A stretch of DNA of 64,000 nucleotides from Candidatus Babelota bacterium (GCA_004375875.1 SOKE01000033.1:1-64000); one strand, 5' to 3'; shown: positions 35,445-44,659, numbered from the stretch's first letter. The notes: a model not told the origin generated them from the sequence alone. A program made the numbers and translations.

Positions 35445-36662
35445 ATGGCACTCTATTTTTACCGTGCTTTCTCGCGAGAAGGTAAAAAGGTAAGTGGTTA
35501 TATTGATGCCTCATCTATAGCTTCAGTAAAAGAGCAACTTACCAAACAAGGAATTTTTCCTGTTTCCATTACTCCTGCAGCGGAAGAAGTGAGAGGTCGC
35601 TGGTGGCAACGTCTTTTTGAACGAGGTGTTTCTGTCAAAGAAAAAATTTTGTTTACGCAGCAGCTTGCTGTATTACTCAAGGCAGGAATTCCACTGATGC
35701 AATCTCTTGAACTGCTGAGCGAACAATTTACAGGACGATTACGCTCCATCTTGGTAACGGTCAAAGATGATATCAAAGGCGGAAAATCATTTGCTGATTC
35801 CCTTAAAAAATATCCGCGTGTCTTCAGCAGCATTTATGTGCAGCTTGTACGTGCAGGTGAAGCTGCTGGTAATCTTGAAGTAATCTTGGAACGGTTAACT
35901 ACTTACATGGAACGGCAAGAAGAACTAAGAAAACGTGTTCGTTCTGCGCTTATGATGCCAATCATACAATTAACAGTAGCTGCATTTGTTGTTGGTTTTC
36001 TTATGATAAAAGTTGTACCACAAATGACAGAAACATTTGTCAAACGTAAAATGGAACTGCCATGGACTACAGGAATGCTTTTGAGTATCTCTCAATTTCT
36101 CCAAAACTATTATTTTCCAGTAGTAGTCATATTTATTCTGATTATTCTTGGTTTTGCATATTGGCGTACTACAACAGCAGGTGCACGTATTATAGATCAA
36201 CTTAAACTTAAGATACCAATTATCAAATATTTTGCACAGATGAATGCAATTACCCAGTTTTGTCAAACCTTAGGTATGCTTTTAGAAAGTGGAGTTCATC
36301 TATCAGAATCACTTGATATTGTTGTCAAAGTCATTAATAATCGTGTTCTTGCCGATACTTTAGAAAAGGCACGTGATAAAATAATTAAGCAAGGCAAAAT
36401 TGCCCAATATTTAAAACAGACGGGAATATTTCCCCCTATCGCTACCTATATGATTAGTACTGGAGAAGAAAGTGGACAGCTGGATCTTATGTTATTAACG
36501 GTTGCGAAAAATTATGAGGAAGATTTAAGGGAATATGCGGACCGTTTAACTGCACAACTTGGTCCTATTCTTTTAATTGTGATGGCTCTTGTTGTTGGTT
36601 TCATTGTGTTATCAATTGCCCAACCGATGGTATTAATGTTAGAACAGGCTGGAGCATTCTAA
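35445..36662 (+). CDS. gspF: Type II secretion inner-membrane platform protein GspF
   Basis: This 405-residue protein starts at ATG 35445 (MALYFYRAFSREGKKVSGYI), with AAGGGG upstream. The open frame before it is not needed. Two homologous T2SSF domains are visible: FTQQLAVLLKAGIPLMQSLELL (about residue 70 onward) and ITQFCQTLGMLLESGVHLSESL. Each is followed by a membrane helix, and the last (LIVMALVVGFIVLSIAQPMVLM) ends the protein. GspF links the assembly ATPase to the pseudopilus. It heads an operon of five pseudopilin genes. GspE and GspD are not in the window. Confidence 0.95.
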   Translation: MALYFYRAFSREGKKVSGYIDASSIASVKEQLTKQGIFPVSITPAAEEVRGRWWQRLFERGVSVKEKILFTQQLAVLLKAGIPLMQSLELLSEQFTGRLRSILVTVKDDIKGGKSFADSLKKYPRVFSSIYVQLVRAGEAAGNLEVILERLTTYMERQEELRKRVRSALMMPIIQLTVAAFVVGFLMIKVVPQMTETFVKRKMELPWTTGMLLSISQFLQNYYFPVVVIFILIILGFAYWRTTTAGARIIDQLKLKIPIIKYFAQMNAITQFCQTLGMLLESGVHLSESLDIVVKVINNRVLADTLEKARDKIIKQGKIAQYLKQTGIFPPIATYMISTGEESGQLDLMLLTVAKNYEEDLREYADRLTAQLGPILLIVMALVVGFIVLSIAQPMVLMLEQAGAF

Positions 36663-36683
36663 ATTTATATAAGGAGGATGTGT

Positions 36684-37112
36684 ATGGTTACTTTAAAAAA
36701 GTCAGTCCGCGATGGATTTACGCTGATTGAAATATTAATAGCAATAGCAATTGTTGGTCTTATGCTGGCAATTGTTGGACCTGCTGTTTATAGACGATTT
36801 GCTGCTGCTACTGAAAGCGCTACAAAGAACCAAGTATTTGCGTTTAAACAAGCTATTGGTATGTATTATATTGATTTAGCACGATATCCAGACAGATTGT
36901 TGGACCTTATCCGTAAACCTGCTGATCCAAGATTAGCAGATAAATGGAGAGGGCCTTATCTTGAAGTAGATGAAATTCCTGATGATCCATGGGGTAATTC
37001 TTATCAATATAAAAAAACACCAGGTGAGAGACATCCATATGAACTATATTCCTATGGGTCTGAAGAAGGTAGGGGTACACCGAAGGAAAAATGGATCCAC
37101 GTTTGGAAATAA
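36684..37112 (+). CDS. gspG: Major pseudopilin GspG
   Basis: The start at 36684 has AAGGAGG seven bases upstream. The prepilin motif DGFTLIEILIAIAIVGL gives cleavage after Gly11 and Glu at mature position 5. The C-terminal domain contains DPWGNSYQY and YELYSYGSEEGRGT, the calcium-binding region of GspG. At 142 residues the length is typical. It polymerises into the pseudopilus that pushes folded proteins through the outer membrane. Confidence 0.95.
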   Translation: MVTLKKSVRDGFTLIEILIAIAIVGLMLAIVGPAVYRRFAAATESATKNQVFAFKQAIGMYYIDLARYPDRLLDLIRKPADPRLADKWRGPYLEVDEIPDDPWGNSYQYKKTPGERHPYELYSYGSEEGRGTPKEKWIHVWK

Positions 37113-37121
37113 TAAGTAAAT

Positions 37122-37673
37122 ATGCACAGAAAAGGTTTTACTTTACTAGAAATAATCGTTGCTGTAGCAATAATAGGGCTTGTGTCGGCGATTGTCATTC
37201 CTAACCTTATGAGGCGTGCACCGAGCTATGAGCGGCAAGAAGCTATTGCCAATCTCAATGCGCTTACACAACTGGCATGGCAAAATGCACTTATTGAAGA
37301 CAAAATTCATAAGATCAAATTTAATTTTAAAACAGGCCAAGTATTTCTTGAAATTGCAACAGGAGAATATGAAAAAGAAGAACAAATATTTAAGCCGCTT
37401 GAGCGGATGCATATAAGTACCGAATTTACTTGGCCAGAACATTTAGAAATAAGACAATTTATCGTTGAAAAATTTGATGAGATGGCACGCTTTATAGGAA
37501 AACGAACAGAAACAGTATGGTTTTTTATTATGCCAGACGGCCTTGCGCAAGATGTTATCATCAATTTTGTTGATACAAAGGATCAGTTGCCCGATGGTAG
37601 AGCACGACCGATTGGGTTAGTTTTAAATCCATTTAATGTTCAATTTAAGGAATATGATACGTTCCAGAAATAG
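37122..37673 (+). CDS. gspH: Minor pseudopilin, GspH-like
   Basis: The 183-residue protein starts MHRKGFTLLEIIVAVAIIGLV, a class III prepilin signal with Glu at position +5. The remainder is a beta-rich domain of the length expected for GspH/FimT. Placement after gspG and before gspI matches the usual order. The stop lies 38 bases inside the next frame. Confidence 0.85.
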   Translation: MHRKGFTLLEIIVAVAIIGLVSAIVIPNLMRRAPSYERQEAIANLNALTQLAWQNALIEDKIHKIKFNFKTGQVFLEIATGEYEKEEQIFKPLERMHISTEFTWPEHLEIRQFIVEKFDEMARFIGKRTETVWFFIMPDGLAQDVIINFVDTKDQLPDGRARPIGLVLNPFNVQFKEYDTFQK

Positions 37674-38058
37674 TACTACCGGCTTTACATTAATCGAGGT
37701 ACTTTTTGCAATGGCAATTATAGGGCTTGCCTTAACGCCATTAATAATCAACCAAAGTAATCTGCTGCGATGGGTAGCACGACAATCTACGCTCCTTTAC
37801 CGTACTTATCTGGGCGAACAGTTTATGATTGATTCATATATAAAGTTCGAACAGGACAATCGCCAACGCAGCGCTCGTAAACAAGTTGAGGATCCCGAAA
37901 CAACATTAATATTTCGTATTGAAGAATCAAGCCCAGCAATAAAAAAACTATGTCGTAATATTTATACGCAAAAGGTAACGGTTGAATGGGAAGAAGCTGG
38001 AACGAAATATACAGATAAACTGATAACCTTTTTATTTTTGCCAGAGTTGAAAAAATAA
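37636..38058 (+). CDS. gspI: Minor pseudopilin, GspI-like
   Basis: The protein of up to 140 residues has TTGFTLIEVLFAMAIIGLALTPLI as its prepilin helix and a short beta domain (VTVEWEEAGTKYTDKL) typical of GspI. Start choice is uncertain: ATG 37636 has little Shine-Dalgarno, while ATG 37654 has AAGGA only about three bases away. Both overlap the gspH end. It shares the base at 38058 with the gspJ start. Confidence 0.85.
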   Translation: MFNLRNMIRSRNSTTGFTLIEVLFAMAIIGLALTPLIINQSNLLRWVARQSTLLYRTYLGEQFMIDSYIKFEQDNRQRSARKQVEDPETTLIFRIEESSPAIKKLCRNIYTQKVTVEWEEAGTKYTDKLITFLFLPELKK

Positions 38059-39056
38059 TGAAACGTGGTTTTATACTCATAGAACTTTTAGCTGCATTAG
38101 CTATCGCATCGATGGTTATCACCATTCTTTTCAACAGTTTCTTCCAAGCAAGCCGTACTGTTGATAGAGCCGACGATTTTATCAGTATCAATATGCGAGC
38201 AGCTATTTTTCAACATCAATTAGAAAAAGATTTGATGGGTGCATTCATTCCTGTTCAAGCACAAAAAGAAGATGGGAAAAAGGAAGAAAAAAAATTTGAA
38301 GAGGCAAAGGAATCAAAAAAAGAAGAGCCAAAGAAAGAAAAAAAGGAACGCAAAGAATTGGCAAAGGTTTTTTATGGGGTTAATCGTGGCCCTATGCTTG
38401 ATGTTTTGACTTTCATTACCAATAATCCTATGAGTGCCTATTGGGGTGCGCAGACAGGAAAAGCAAAACCTAAAATTGCGCGTGTTGTCTATCGTCTTGT
38501 TGAAGAGAAAAAACGTAAAGGATCGTATAAGCTAGTGCGCCAAGAAGATAGTAATCTTGAGTTTGATGCCTATACGCTTGATCGAGCAAAAGAAATTCGC
38601 TCTTATGAGTTAGTTGATGGCATAAAGGAGATTTCAGTTAAATATATGGTAATTCTTGAACCGGAAAAAGAGAAAAAACCTGCAGAAGCAAAAGAAAAAG
38701 AAATTAAAAAAGAAAAGAAAAAAGAGATTAAATTCAAAACGCTGACTGAATGGAATATGGAAAAAAATATTGAAATTTCCCGTGATATAAAGCGCCGTAT
38801 TCCAAATGTTGTTGAAATAAAAATCTCTTTTTGGGATGTAAAAAGTATCCGTGATATTTCATTTACATTCAGCATTCAAATAATTCCTGATGTTATGCTG
38901 CACTTTAAAGAAAAGCAAAAAGAAGATGAAATACCTGATAAAGGAAAGGTACAACCGCCAATTATACCACAAAGATCAATATCAACTACACAGCCATTGG
39001 AAAGAATACCACTGCAAAAATTAAGTATGAGACAATCAAAAAAGATAAACAGATGA
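38058..39056 (+). CDS. gspJ: Minor pseudopilin, GspJ-like, with Lys/Glu-rich insertions
   Basis: The 332-residue protein begins KRGFILIELLAALAIASMV, a prepilin signal. It is about 100 residues longer than usual GspJ. The excess is mainly two low-complexity Lys/Glu segments (about residues 72-97 and 203-225) and a Pro-rich tail. The core retains beta strands such as GIKEISVKYMVIL. GspJ caps the pseudopilus with GspI and GspK. Start and stop overlap its neighbours (TAATG and ATGA), so translation is coupled. Confidence 0.83.
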   Translation: MKRGFILIELLAALAIASMVITILFNSFFQASRTVDRADDFISINMRAAIFQHQLEKDLMGAFIPVQAQKEDGKKEEKKFEEAKESKKEEPKKEKKERKELAKVFYGVNRGPMLDVLTFITNNPMSAYWGAQTGKAKPKIARVVYRLVEEKKRKGSYKLVRQEDSNLEFDAYTLDRAKEIRSYELVDGIKEISVKYMVILEPEKEKKPAEAKEKEIKKEKKKEIKFKTLTEWNMEKNIEISRDIKRRIPNVVEIKISFWDVKSIRDISFTFSIQIIPDVMLHFKEKQKEDEIPDKGKVQPPIIPQRSISTTQPLERIPLQKLSMRQSKKINR

Positions 39057-40147
39057 AGATTAAAAAACAAAGCACCGGCTATATCATGATTTTTACATTG
39101 ATGCTTATAGCTCTTTTGACAGTGCTTGTTAGTTATTTAGCCAATCGCAGTACTCCATATCTTTCCTTTATCAATATTGTTGTGCAGCGTAAAAAAGCAA
39201 AATTGCTTGGGCTTGGCGGCATTCAGATGGCAATGAGTCAGCTTGCATCAGCAGAGTCAGAAAAAAAGAAGACAGCAGTTCCAAAAGAGAAAGAAGAAAA
39301 GGAAAAAGAAAAATCAGAAGAACAAGGCAAACGGTTGTTACAAGCTATCTTGCCCTCCATAAACCGTTGGCAAACAGTTGTTCTTGATGAAGAAAAAGAT
39401 GGTATTGAAGGCAAAATTTCTTTTGCCATCACCTGTGAAGAAGGAAAAATTGATATTAATCAGATATATGATTTTGAAAGTAAAAAATTTGTTGGTGAAG
39501 GAGAGCCTGAAGATGATTATAAAAAAATTATTCAGGAATTTTTTGCAATAGTTGAGAAAAAAATTGGTGGACAGAAATTATTTGATGCTCTTGCAACATT
39601 TTTAAAAAATCGCGATTATAAACTCAATGATGTTACTGAATTACTAACGATCAAAGCGTTTGAGGTATTTAAGAATAATATTTTTTATGTTCCACCACAG
39701 CCAGAAAAAGAACAACCTGATCGACAACAAAAAGCAACAGTGTATTTAACCGATATATTTACTGTTTGGTCAGGTAGTAAAACAGTAGAACCATGGTTGC
39801 TTTCTAATTCGATGTGTGGTTTACTCAACCTAGAGCAAGCACAAGCAGGAGATGTAGAGAAACGCAAAAGTGCCGTTAAAAAATGGCTTGCTGCATTTAA
39901 ACAAACAGCTAAATGGGATGAGGATTGGGATAAAATGCTTGAACCTGTATATGGAAAAAATTTTAATACAATACCAAAATTTATTAAACCTATACTTTCA
40001 ACAAAATTTGGACCTACTGTTTTTTCTGTATTATCATATGGGAAGGTAGGAGAAGTAACTCAACGATTTCTTGCCATTATAGAAAAAGAAAAACCGGAGC
40101 AGAATGGGAGAGCTATAGTAAAACTAAAGAAGCTCTATTGGCTTTGA
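39053..40147 (+). CDS. gspK: Pseudopilus tip protein, GspK-like
   Basis: The 364-residue protein begins TGYIMIFTLMLIALLTVLVSYLA, a prepilin-like helix without Glu5, as is usual in GspK. EEGKIDINQIYD is the conserved strand after the first domain. The large alpha-helical domain follows. A Lys/Glu insertion (about residues 72-90) parallels those of GspJ. It overlaps gspJ by four bases (ATGA) and ends 13 bases before the MCE gene. Confidence 0.82.
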   Translation: MKIKKQSTGYIMIFTLMLIALLTVLVSYLANRSTPYLSFINIVVQRKKAKLLGLGGIQMAMSQLASAESEKKKTAVPKEKEEKEKEKSEEQGKRLLQAILPSINRWQTVVLDEEKDGIEGKISFAITCEEGKIDINQIYDFESKKFVGEGEPEDDYKKIIQEFFAIVEKKIGGQKLFDALATFLKNRDYKLNDVTELLTIKAFEVFKNNIFYVPPQPEKEQPDRQQKATVYLTDIFTVWSGSKTVEPWLLSNSMCGLLNLEQAQAGDVEKRKSAVKKWLAAFKQTAKWDEDWDKMLEPVYGKNFNTIPKFIKPILSTKFGPTVFSVLSYGKVGEVTQRFLAIIEKEKPEQNGRAIVKLKKLYWL

Positions 40148-40160
40148 ATAGGGAATTACA

Positions 40161-41711
40161 TTGCAAATAAAAATAGAAACGTGGGTCGGTCTTTTTGTTT
40201 TGGCCGCTCTTGGTGTACTTGCGTATATGGGCTTTCAGATAGGGGCTTTTAGATTCGATAGAATGAACTATCGTCCTTACACGATGTCATTCAAAGATGT
40301 TTCTGGGCTTTCACGCAAAGCAGAAGTAAAAATCGCTGGTGTTAAAGTTGGTTGGATTGAGAAACTTGATCTAATCAGCGATGAAAAGGCATACGCCGAA
40401 ATTGAAGTCATGATTCATAAAAATTATCCACTCCATCTCGATGCCTATGCCATTGTTCGTCAAGATGGTCTTCTTGGTCCAAAATATTTAGAAATTATAC
40501 CGGGTGATCCTCTATTACCATTATTAAAGCCAGGGCAGTCATTATCTAAACCAAGTGTTCCTCCAGTTTCGGTTGATGAATTGCTACAGCAAGTAAAACA
40601 GATATCGAGTAATATTGAAAGTGTTACTGATTCCTTTAAAGCAGCCTTGGGTGGATATGAAGGGAAAGAGCAGCTTCAATCTATTGTTAGTAATATTTCA
40701 ACAGCAGCAGAAAAATTTTCATCCTTCTCAGAAATTCTTGAACGATCTTTTTCACACAACGAAGAAAATATTCAATCGTTTTTGGAAATTGGCAACCATG
40801 TAAAGCGTCTTTCAGAACAATTAGAGACAAGTATCTTTCCTACCTTCCGTGAAAGTGTAGAAAAAATCTCAGATGCTCTCGAAGATGCCTCATTGCAAGC
40901 ACGTGATAGTTTTAAGAATATCAATTCTATTGCTGAGAAAATTGACGAAGGCAAAGGGGTTATTGGTAAGTTAGTTAATGATGATGAAACTTATCGTGAT
41001 TTGAAGATTGCTGTCCAAGGGTTGCGTAACTATTTTGCCAAAACCGATATGCTACAGATTGTCTTCGACTCTCATTTTGAAACTATGCATCGCCCAGCAG
41101 AAAATTATGCCTTTGAAGATTCGAAAGGTTATTTCGATATACGTCTTCATCCAACCGAAGATCATTTTTACTTAGTTCAGATTGCAACCTCCGAACGAGG
41201 ATATATTACGAGAAAAGAAAAAGAACGTCGTTATGCCGATCAAGATGGCAATATTGTTGATCCATATGCACAACTCCAAGGCAATCAATTTCAGCTATTT
41301 CGTTTTGCCTATCGCAAACAGAAAGAGACCTTTAGACGTAATACATTCAAAATTGGCTTGCAAATTGGTAAGGTATTCAATCACATAGCAGCACGATTTG
41401 GACTTTTTGAAGGATGGTCTGCAGGTGTTGCTATTGATTTTGATATTCCATTGGATACAGAAAACCTGCGCTGGTTGATGACATTCGAAGCGTATGATTT
41501 ACGTGGTTGGAATAGAATGGATGACAGACGTCCACATTTTAAATGGCTCAACAAGATTTACTTCTTGCGTAATTTCTATACCTGTTTTGGAGCTGATGAC
41601 TTTATTAGTAAAAAGAATGCAAATGTATTCTTTGGCGCCGGTATTCGCTTTGGTGATGATGATGTGAAATATCTTCTGCCAAGTTTGAGTAGCGCTCGCT
41701 TTATGCAATAA
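40161..41711 (+). CDS. MCE/MlaD-family lipid-transport protein
   Basis: The 516-residue protein starts at TTG 40161, with AGGG eight bases upstream and no better ATG before the membrane helix. An N-terminal helix (ETWVGLFVLAALGVLAYMGF) precedes the MCE domain (about 35-115: MSFKDVSGLSRKAEVKIAGVKVG and GLLGPKYLEIIPG). Residues 130-290 are helical. The C-terminal part (about 300-516) is strand-rich and repeats aromatic pairs, perhaps a barrel-like outer-membrane section. MCE proteins bridge inner and outer membranes for phospholipid traffic. No MlaE or MlaF gene is adjacent; instead it follows the secretion operon by 13 bases. Confidence 0.88.
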   Translation: MQIKIETWVGLFVLAALGVLAYMGFQIGAFRFDRMNYRPYTMSFKDVSGLSRKAEVKIAGVKVGWIEKLDLISDEKAYAEIEVMIHKNYPLHLDAYAIVRQDGLLGPKYLEIIPGDPLLPLLKPGQSLSKPSVPPVSVDELLQQVKQISSNIESVTDSFKAALGGYEGKEQLQSIVSNISTAAEKFSSFSEILERSFSHNEENIQSFLEIGNHVKRLSEQLETSIFPTFRESVEKISDALEDASLQARDSFKNINSIAEKIDEGKGVIGKLVNDDETYRDLKIAVQGLRNYFAKTDMLQIVFDSHFETMHRPAENYAFEDSKGYFDIRLHPTEDHFYLVQIATSERGYITRKEKERRYADQDGNIVDPYAQLQGNQFQLFRFAYRKQKETFRRNTFKIGLQIGKVFNHIAARFGLFEGWSAGVAIDFDIPLDTENLRWLMTFEAYDLRGWNRMDDRRPHFKWLNKIYFLRNFYTCFGADDFISKKNANVFFGAGIRFGDDDVKYLLPSLSSARFMQ

Positions 41712-41843
41712 ACAGGTCTAATATGGAGAAGTTTTTGACAAATTCCCAGATCATTTGAAAAATTTCTTTTGGCAAAACTCTTGCGGTTGATTCTGCACCT
41801 ACTCGTGATGTGATGCAAGAAGAAAAGTTAACATTGCTTAGTG

Positions 41844-42377
41844 CTAAGTTTTTTTATTTTGGAAAAATTCTAGTAACAAGTCTAAAACTTCCTTATGATT
41901 GCGTATTGTCGAGAAACGTGAGAGTATAAGATTGTTATTAATGTTTGTCCCATTTTCTAATAGCAAACGAGCTACAGCTGCACGTCCAAGTAATAGAGCT
42001 TCATCTAATGGCGTTTCGCCATATTTATTAGTACTATTAACATTTGTTTCAGTTATTAAGAGCGAACAAACAGAGCTACTCCCATTAAATGCTGCTAAGT
42101 GCAATGGTATCCATTTAAAATAATTTATAGCATTAATATTTGCTCCTCTTTTAATAAGCAAAGTAACTACCTCTGGGTGATTATGAAATGCAGCCCAGTG
42201 CAAAGGTGTGTTATCATAATTATCAGTGACATTAGGATTTTCACCGGCATCAAGAAGGTTTTGCACACCTTCAAGATTACCATCTTTTGCTGCTTGATGA
42301 AGGTCTGTCCACATTGTATTGGATGGAAGATTAACAAATAAATAAAATAGAAGAATTACCAGATTGATTTTTTTCAT
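41844..42377 (-). CDS. Secreted ankyrin-repeat protein
   Basis: The 177-residue protein has a signal peptide (MKKINLVILLFYLFVNLPSNT) and about four ankyrin repeats: WTDLHQAAKDGNLEGVQNLL, NTPLHWAAFHNHPEVVTLLI, WIPLHLAAFNGSSSVCSLLI and ETPLDEALLLGRAAVARLLL. Its start resembles that of the ankyrin gene at 42678, so they are tandem paralogues. Ankyrin repeats bind proteins, and export suggests a host target. Confidence 0.88.
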   Translation of the reverse strand: MKKINLVILLFYLFVNLPSNTMWTDLHQAAKDGNLEGVQNLLDAGENPNVTDNYDNTPLHWAAFHNHPEVVTLLIKRGANINAINYFKWIPLHLAAFNGSSSVCSLLITETNVNSTNKYGETPLDEALLLGRAAVARLLLENGTNINNNLILSRFSTIRNHKEVLDLLLEFFQNKKT

Positions 42378-42527
42378 AATGATGTCCCTCTTTAACTGTA
42401 GGTTTTAGAAATTCCCCAATATACAAAAAATAGTTCCTTAGGTAAAACATATGCCGGTGTTGACTTCAAGGTGCGAATGATTTGCCATAAAAAATGCATA
42501 TGTCTGTTCTCTCTAAAATTTTTATAT

Positions 42528-42680
42528 TTAGGCCAATACTCCAGTAGCCTTTATTTCTGTATAACGTTTTTCAGTAGCCAATTGCAATGGTGTCCAACCA
42601 TATTGATCAGCAATATTAATATTTGCTCCACTTTTTTAATAGCAAAAGAACTACCTGCTTCATGAATGTGTGTTGCTTTA
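42528..42680 (-). pseudogene. Decayed ankyrin-repeat fragment
   Basis: In the minus frame ending at 42528 one reads SGANINIADQYGWTPLQLAT, a clear ankyrin unit. Its expected preceding helix (FMKQVVLLLLK) is present but in a different frame. The shift falls at an A6 run near 42633-42638. No start codon or complete gene belongs to it. It lies directly after the stop of the 42678 gene and is probably a remnant of a third ankyrin gene or of a longer version. Confidence 0.75.
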
Positions 42681-43523
42681 GTTCATAGGGATTTTTACTC
42701 TTAATTGCAACAGATACTCGAAGATAATCATTTTTAAACACATTGGGGTTAATCTACAAATTGGTGAATCTGGTGAATGTCGTGCTTTGACAAGTTGCCG
42801 AATTTGCTGCCAACGACCTTGATAGTCTTCTAGAAGTGTTATTATTATTTTACTCTGTTCGGTATTCTTATTAGAGGTTTTCCTATAGTGGATTAAACAA
42901 TTGTATGTAATATCCTTTACTGTTTCGTATGGTGGCTTAGCTCCTTTTTTCAATAATGCTTGAACACATTCTGAATTATATCCAAAGGCGGCACTATGCA
43001 ATGGTACATAATTGTAATTATTCTTAGAATCAATGTTTGCACCTTTATCAACAAGCAGATTAACAATAGCTGGATGACCATACCTTGAAGCAAAGTGCAA
43101 GGCTGTCCAACCACTTTTGTTAGCAGCATTAATATTGGCACCTCTATTAAGAAGTAATTGAGCAGTAGCTTCCTGACCTTCATATGTAGCTACATGCAAG
43201 GGAGTATTGCCATCCTGATCAGCAGCATTAACAGCTGCACCTCTTTCAATAAGCAACGCCGCAATATCGACAAAACCGTGTTTGACAGCCACATCCAAGG
43301 GGCTCCAACCAACTACATCAGCATCATCCTCAATTGTCCAATTTTTGTAAGGTCTAAAGCTATCTTGGGAAACAGCATTAACGTCTGCACCTGAATCAAG
43401 AATGTTTTGTACTTGCTCAAGAGAGCCACTTTTTGCTGCTTCATGAAGATCTGTCCACGTTGCATGAGATAAACAAGTAATGAATAGAGAAAATATAAAA
43501 ATAAAAATTATTGGTTTTTTCAT
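42678..43523 (-). CDS. Secreted ankyrin-repeat protein with PRANC/F-box-like tail
   Basis: The 281-residue protein has a signal peptide (MKKPIIFIFIFSLFITCLSHA) and five or six ankyrin repeats (WTDLHEAAKSGSLEQVQNIL through YVPLHSAAFGYNSECVQALL). The C-terminus contains SPICRLTPMCLKMIIFEYLL, whose pattern recalls the short F-box-like (PRANC) ends of poxviral and some bacterial ankyrin proteins that contact SCF ubiquitin ligases. That comparison is by eye and weak. Together with the ANK-RING gene it would make a second ubiquitin-related effector. Confidence 0.85.
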   Translation of the reverse strand: MKKPIIFIFIFSLFITCLSHATWTDLHEAAKSGSLEQVQNILDSGADVNAVSQDSFRPYKNWTIEDDADVVGWSPLDVAVKHGFVDIAALLIERGAAVNAADQDGNTPLHVATYEGQEATAQLLLNRGANINAANKSGWTALHFASRYGHPAIVNLLVDKGANIDSKNNYNYVPLHSAAFGYNSECVQALLKKGAKPPYETVKDITYNCLIHYRKTSNKNTEQSKIIITLLEDYQGRWQQIRQLVKARHSPDSPICRLTPMCLKMIIFEYLLQLRVKIPMN

Positions 43524-43652
43524 AATTTAGCCTCAATTGTTATTTCTACCTAACCAATGCCTTAGTATGTCTATTTTGTATAAAAATTTTATTATTTTCA
43601 AATAATATATCTTCAAATTAGGTTATTTAATAAGTGGGTTTCAGTTTGAAAA

Positions 43653-44387
43653 TTAAAAACAGATAGGATATCTTCGATTTTGATCCATTTTATAATGAGC
43701 GGCCCAGGTTAGGAAGGTGTTTTTTATATAGGTAAGCCTATTAAGTCTGTCGGTTGCCCGGGAAAAACGTCTTGAATTTATAGGAAACAACTTGGCAACG
43801 CGTAACGTGCGCAGCCGTGATTCAAGGTTTATAAAATACTTAACTCCCTCAATTTCTTTCTCAATATCCCGCATAAAGGTAATCAATGAACTAATAAAAT
43901 CGGTTGGCCTTTCTATGTTTGTATAGCGACGTTGAATTTCCAAAATTAATTCATTCGAAAGATTCTCCTGAGGAATTTCCAATAGTTGTGATAATGGAAT
44001 ATTCAGTTTCCAGAGAGCCCATGAATCTTGGCGTTCCAAGTAATTATTGCCTTTAATTACCTCATAAAAAAGAAAGAGATAAAGCCCTGCTGCAGTAGAA
44101 CCAATTAATGCATAGCGATAATCATACAAGCTGGAAGCAAAAAGATTTCCATAACGACGGATTGGTACTTCTGGGAATTTGTAAAACAGTAAAAAAAGGT
44201 CCTGTTTAATATCCTTAATTATTTGCTGTGGATTGCAGGTGATGTTGATATTAAGATTAGCAATATGCGCTATTTTTCCGCTCAGACTTTTTTCTACACT
44301 TTCTGTTGGATTATCGGTTGTGCCTATTTTCAAGATAATGAATACATTCAAAAAAATAATCTTACAAAGATGCTTGATAATCTGCAT
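43653..44387 (-). CDS. Hypothetical membrane protein
   Basis: The 244-residue protein has an N-terminal hydrophobic signal or anchor (LCKIIFLNVFIILKI) and a second helix (YALIGSTAAGLYLFLFYEVI, about 91-110). The rest is helical and basic, with Arg-rich LRTLRVAKLFPINSRRFSR. I recognise no domain. It is divergent from the small plus-strand pair that follows. Confidence 0.6.
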   Translation of the reverse strand: MQIIKHLCKIIFLNVFIILKIGTTDNPTESVEKSLSGKIAHIANLNINITCNPQQIIKDIKQDLFLLFYKFPEVPIRRYGNLFASSLYDYRYALIGSTAAGLYLFLFYEVIKGNNYLERQDSWALWKLNIPLSQLLEIPQENLSNELILEIQRRYTNIERPTDFISSLITFMRDIEKEIEGVKYFINLESRLRTLRVAKLFPINSRRFSRATDRLNRLTYIKNTFLTWAAHYKMDQNRRYPICF

Positions 44388-44515
44388 GAATTTTCCTACA
44401 AATTAAATGAGATATTTTTTTATCAGAGTTGCATACTCGGTTAATTATTGCAAGAACAGATTAAGATAGGCTAATATAAAATATACAATCATTTAATCAA
44501 AAAAAAGGAGGAGTA

Positions 44516-44659
44516 GTGATCAAACGCAACCCCCAATACAAAGTTGACCCTATCTTTATTAATCGTTGGTTACCAGAACTACAAGAGCGTGAAACATTAA
44601 GTGACCATAAAAAAATTGAAGAATTTGTATTTGAAGGAGAATTTAGGGGAAAAAAATGA
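44516..44659 (+). CDS. 47-residue ORF, possible nitroreductase N-terminal remnant or genuine small protein
   Basis: GTG at 44516 follows a strong AAGGAGGAG by four bases. The product reads VIKRNPQYKVDPIFINRW at its start and ends GEFRGKK. VDPIFINRW plus a later ETLSD resembles the beginning of nitroreductase-fold enzymes (VDPxFxxRWSPR...), but the flavin-binding regions are missing. The stop overlaps the next start (ATGA at 44656-44659), as in operons. Either this is a decayed gene whose signals persist or a real short protein translated with the membrane protein that follows. Confidence 0.5.
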   Translation: MIKRNPQYKVDPIFINRWLPELQERETLSDHKKIEEFVFEGEFRGKK

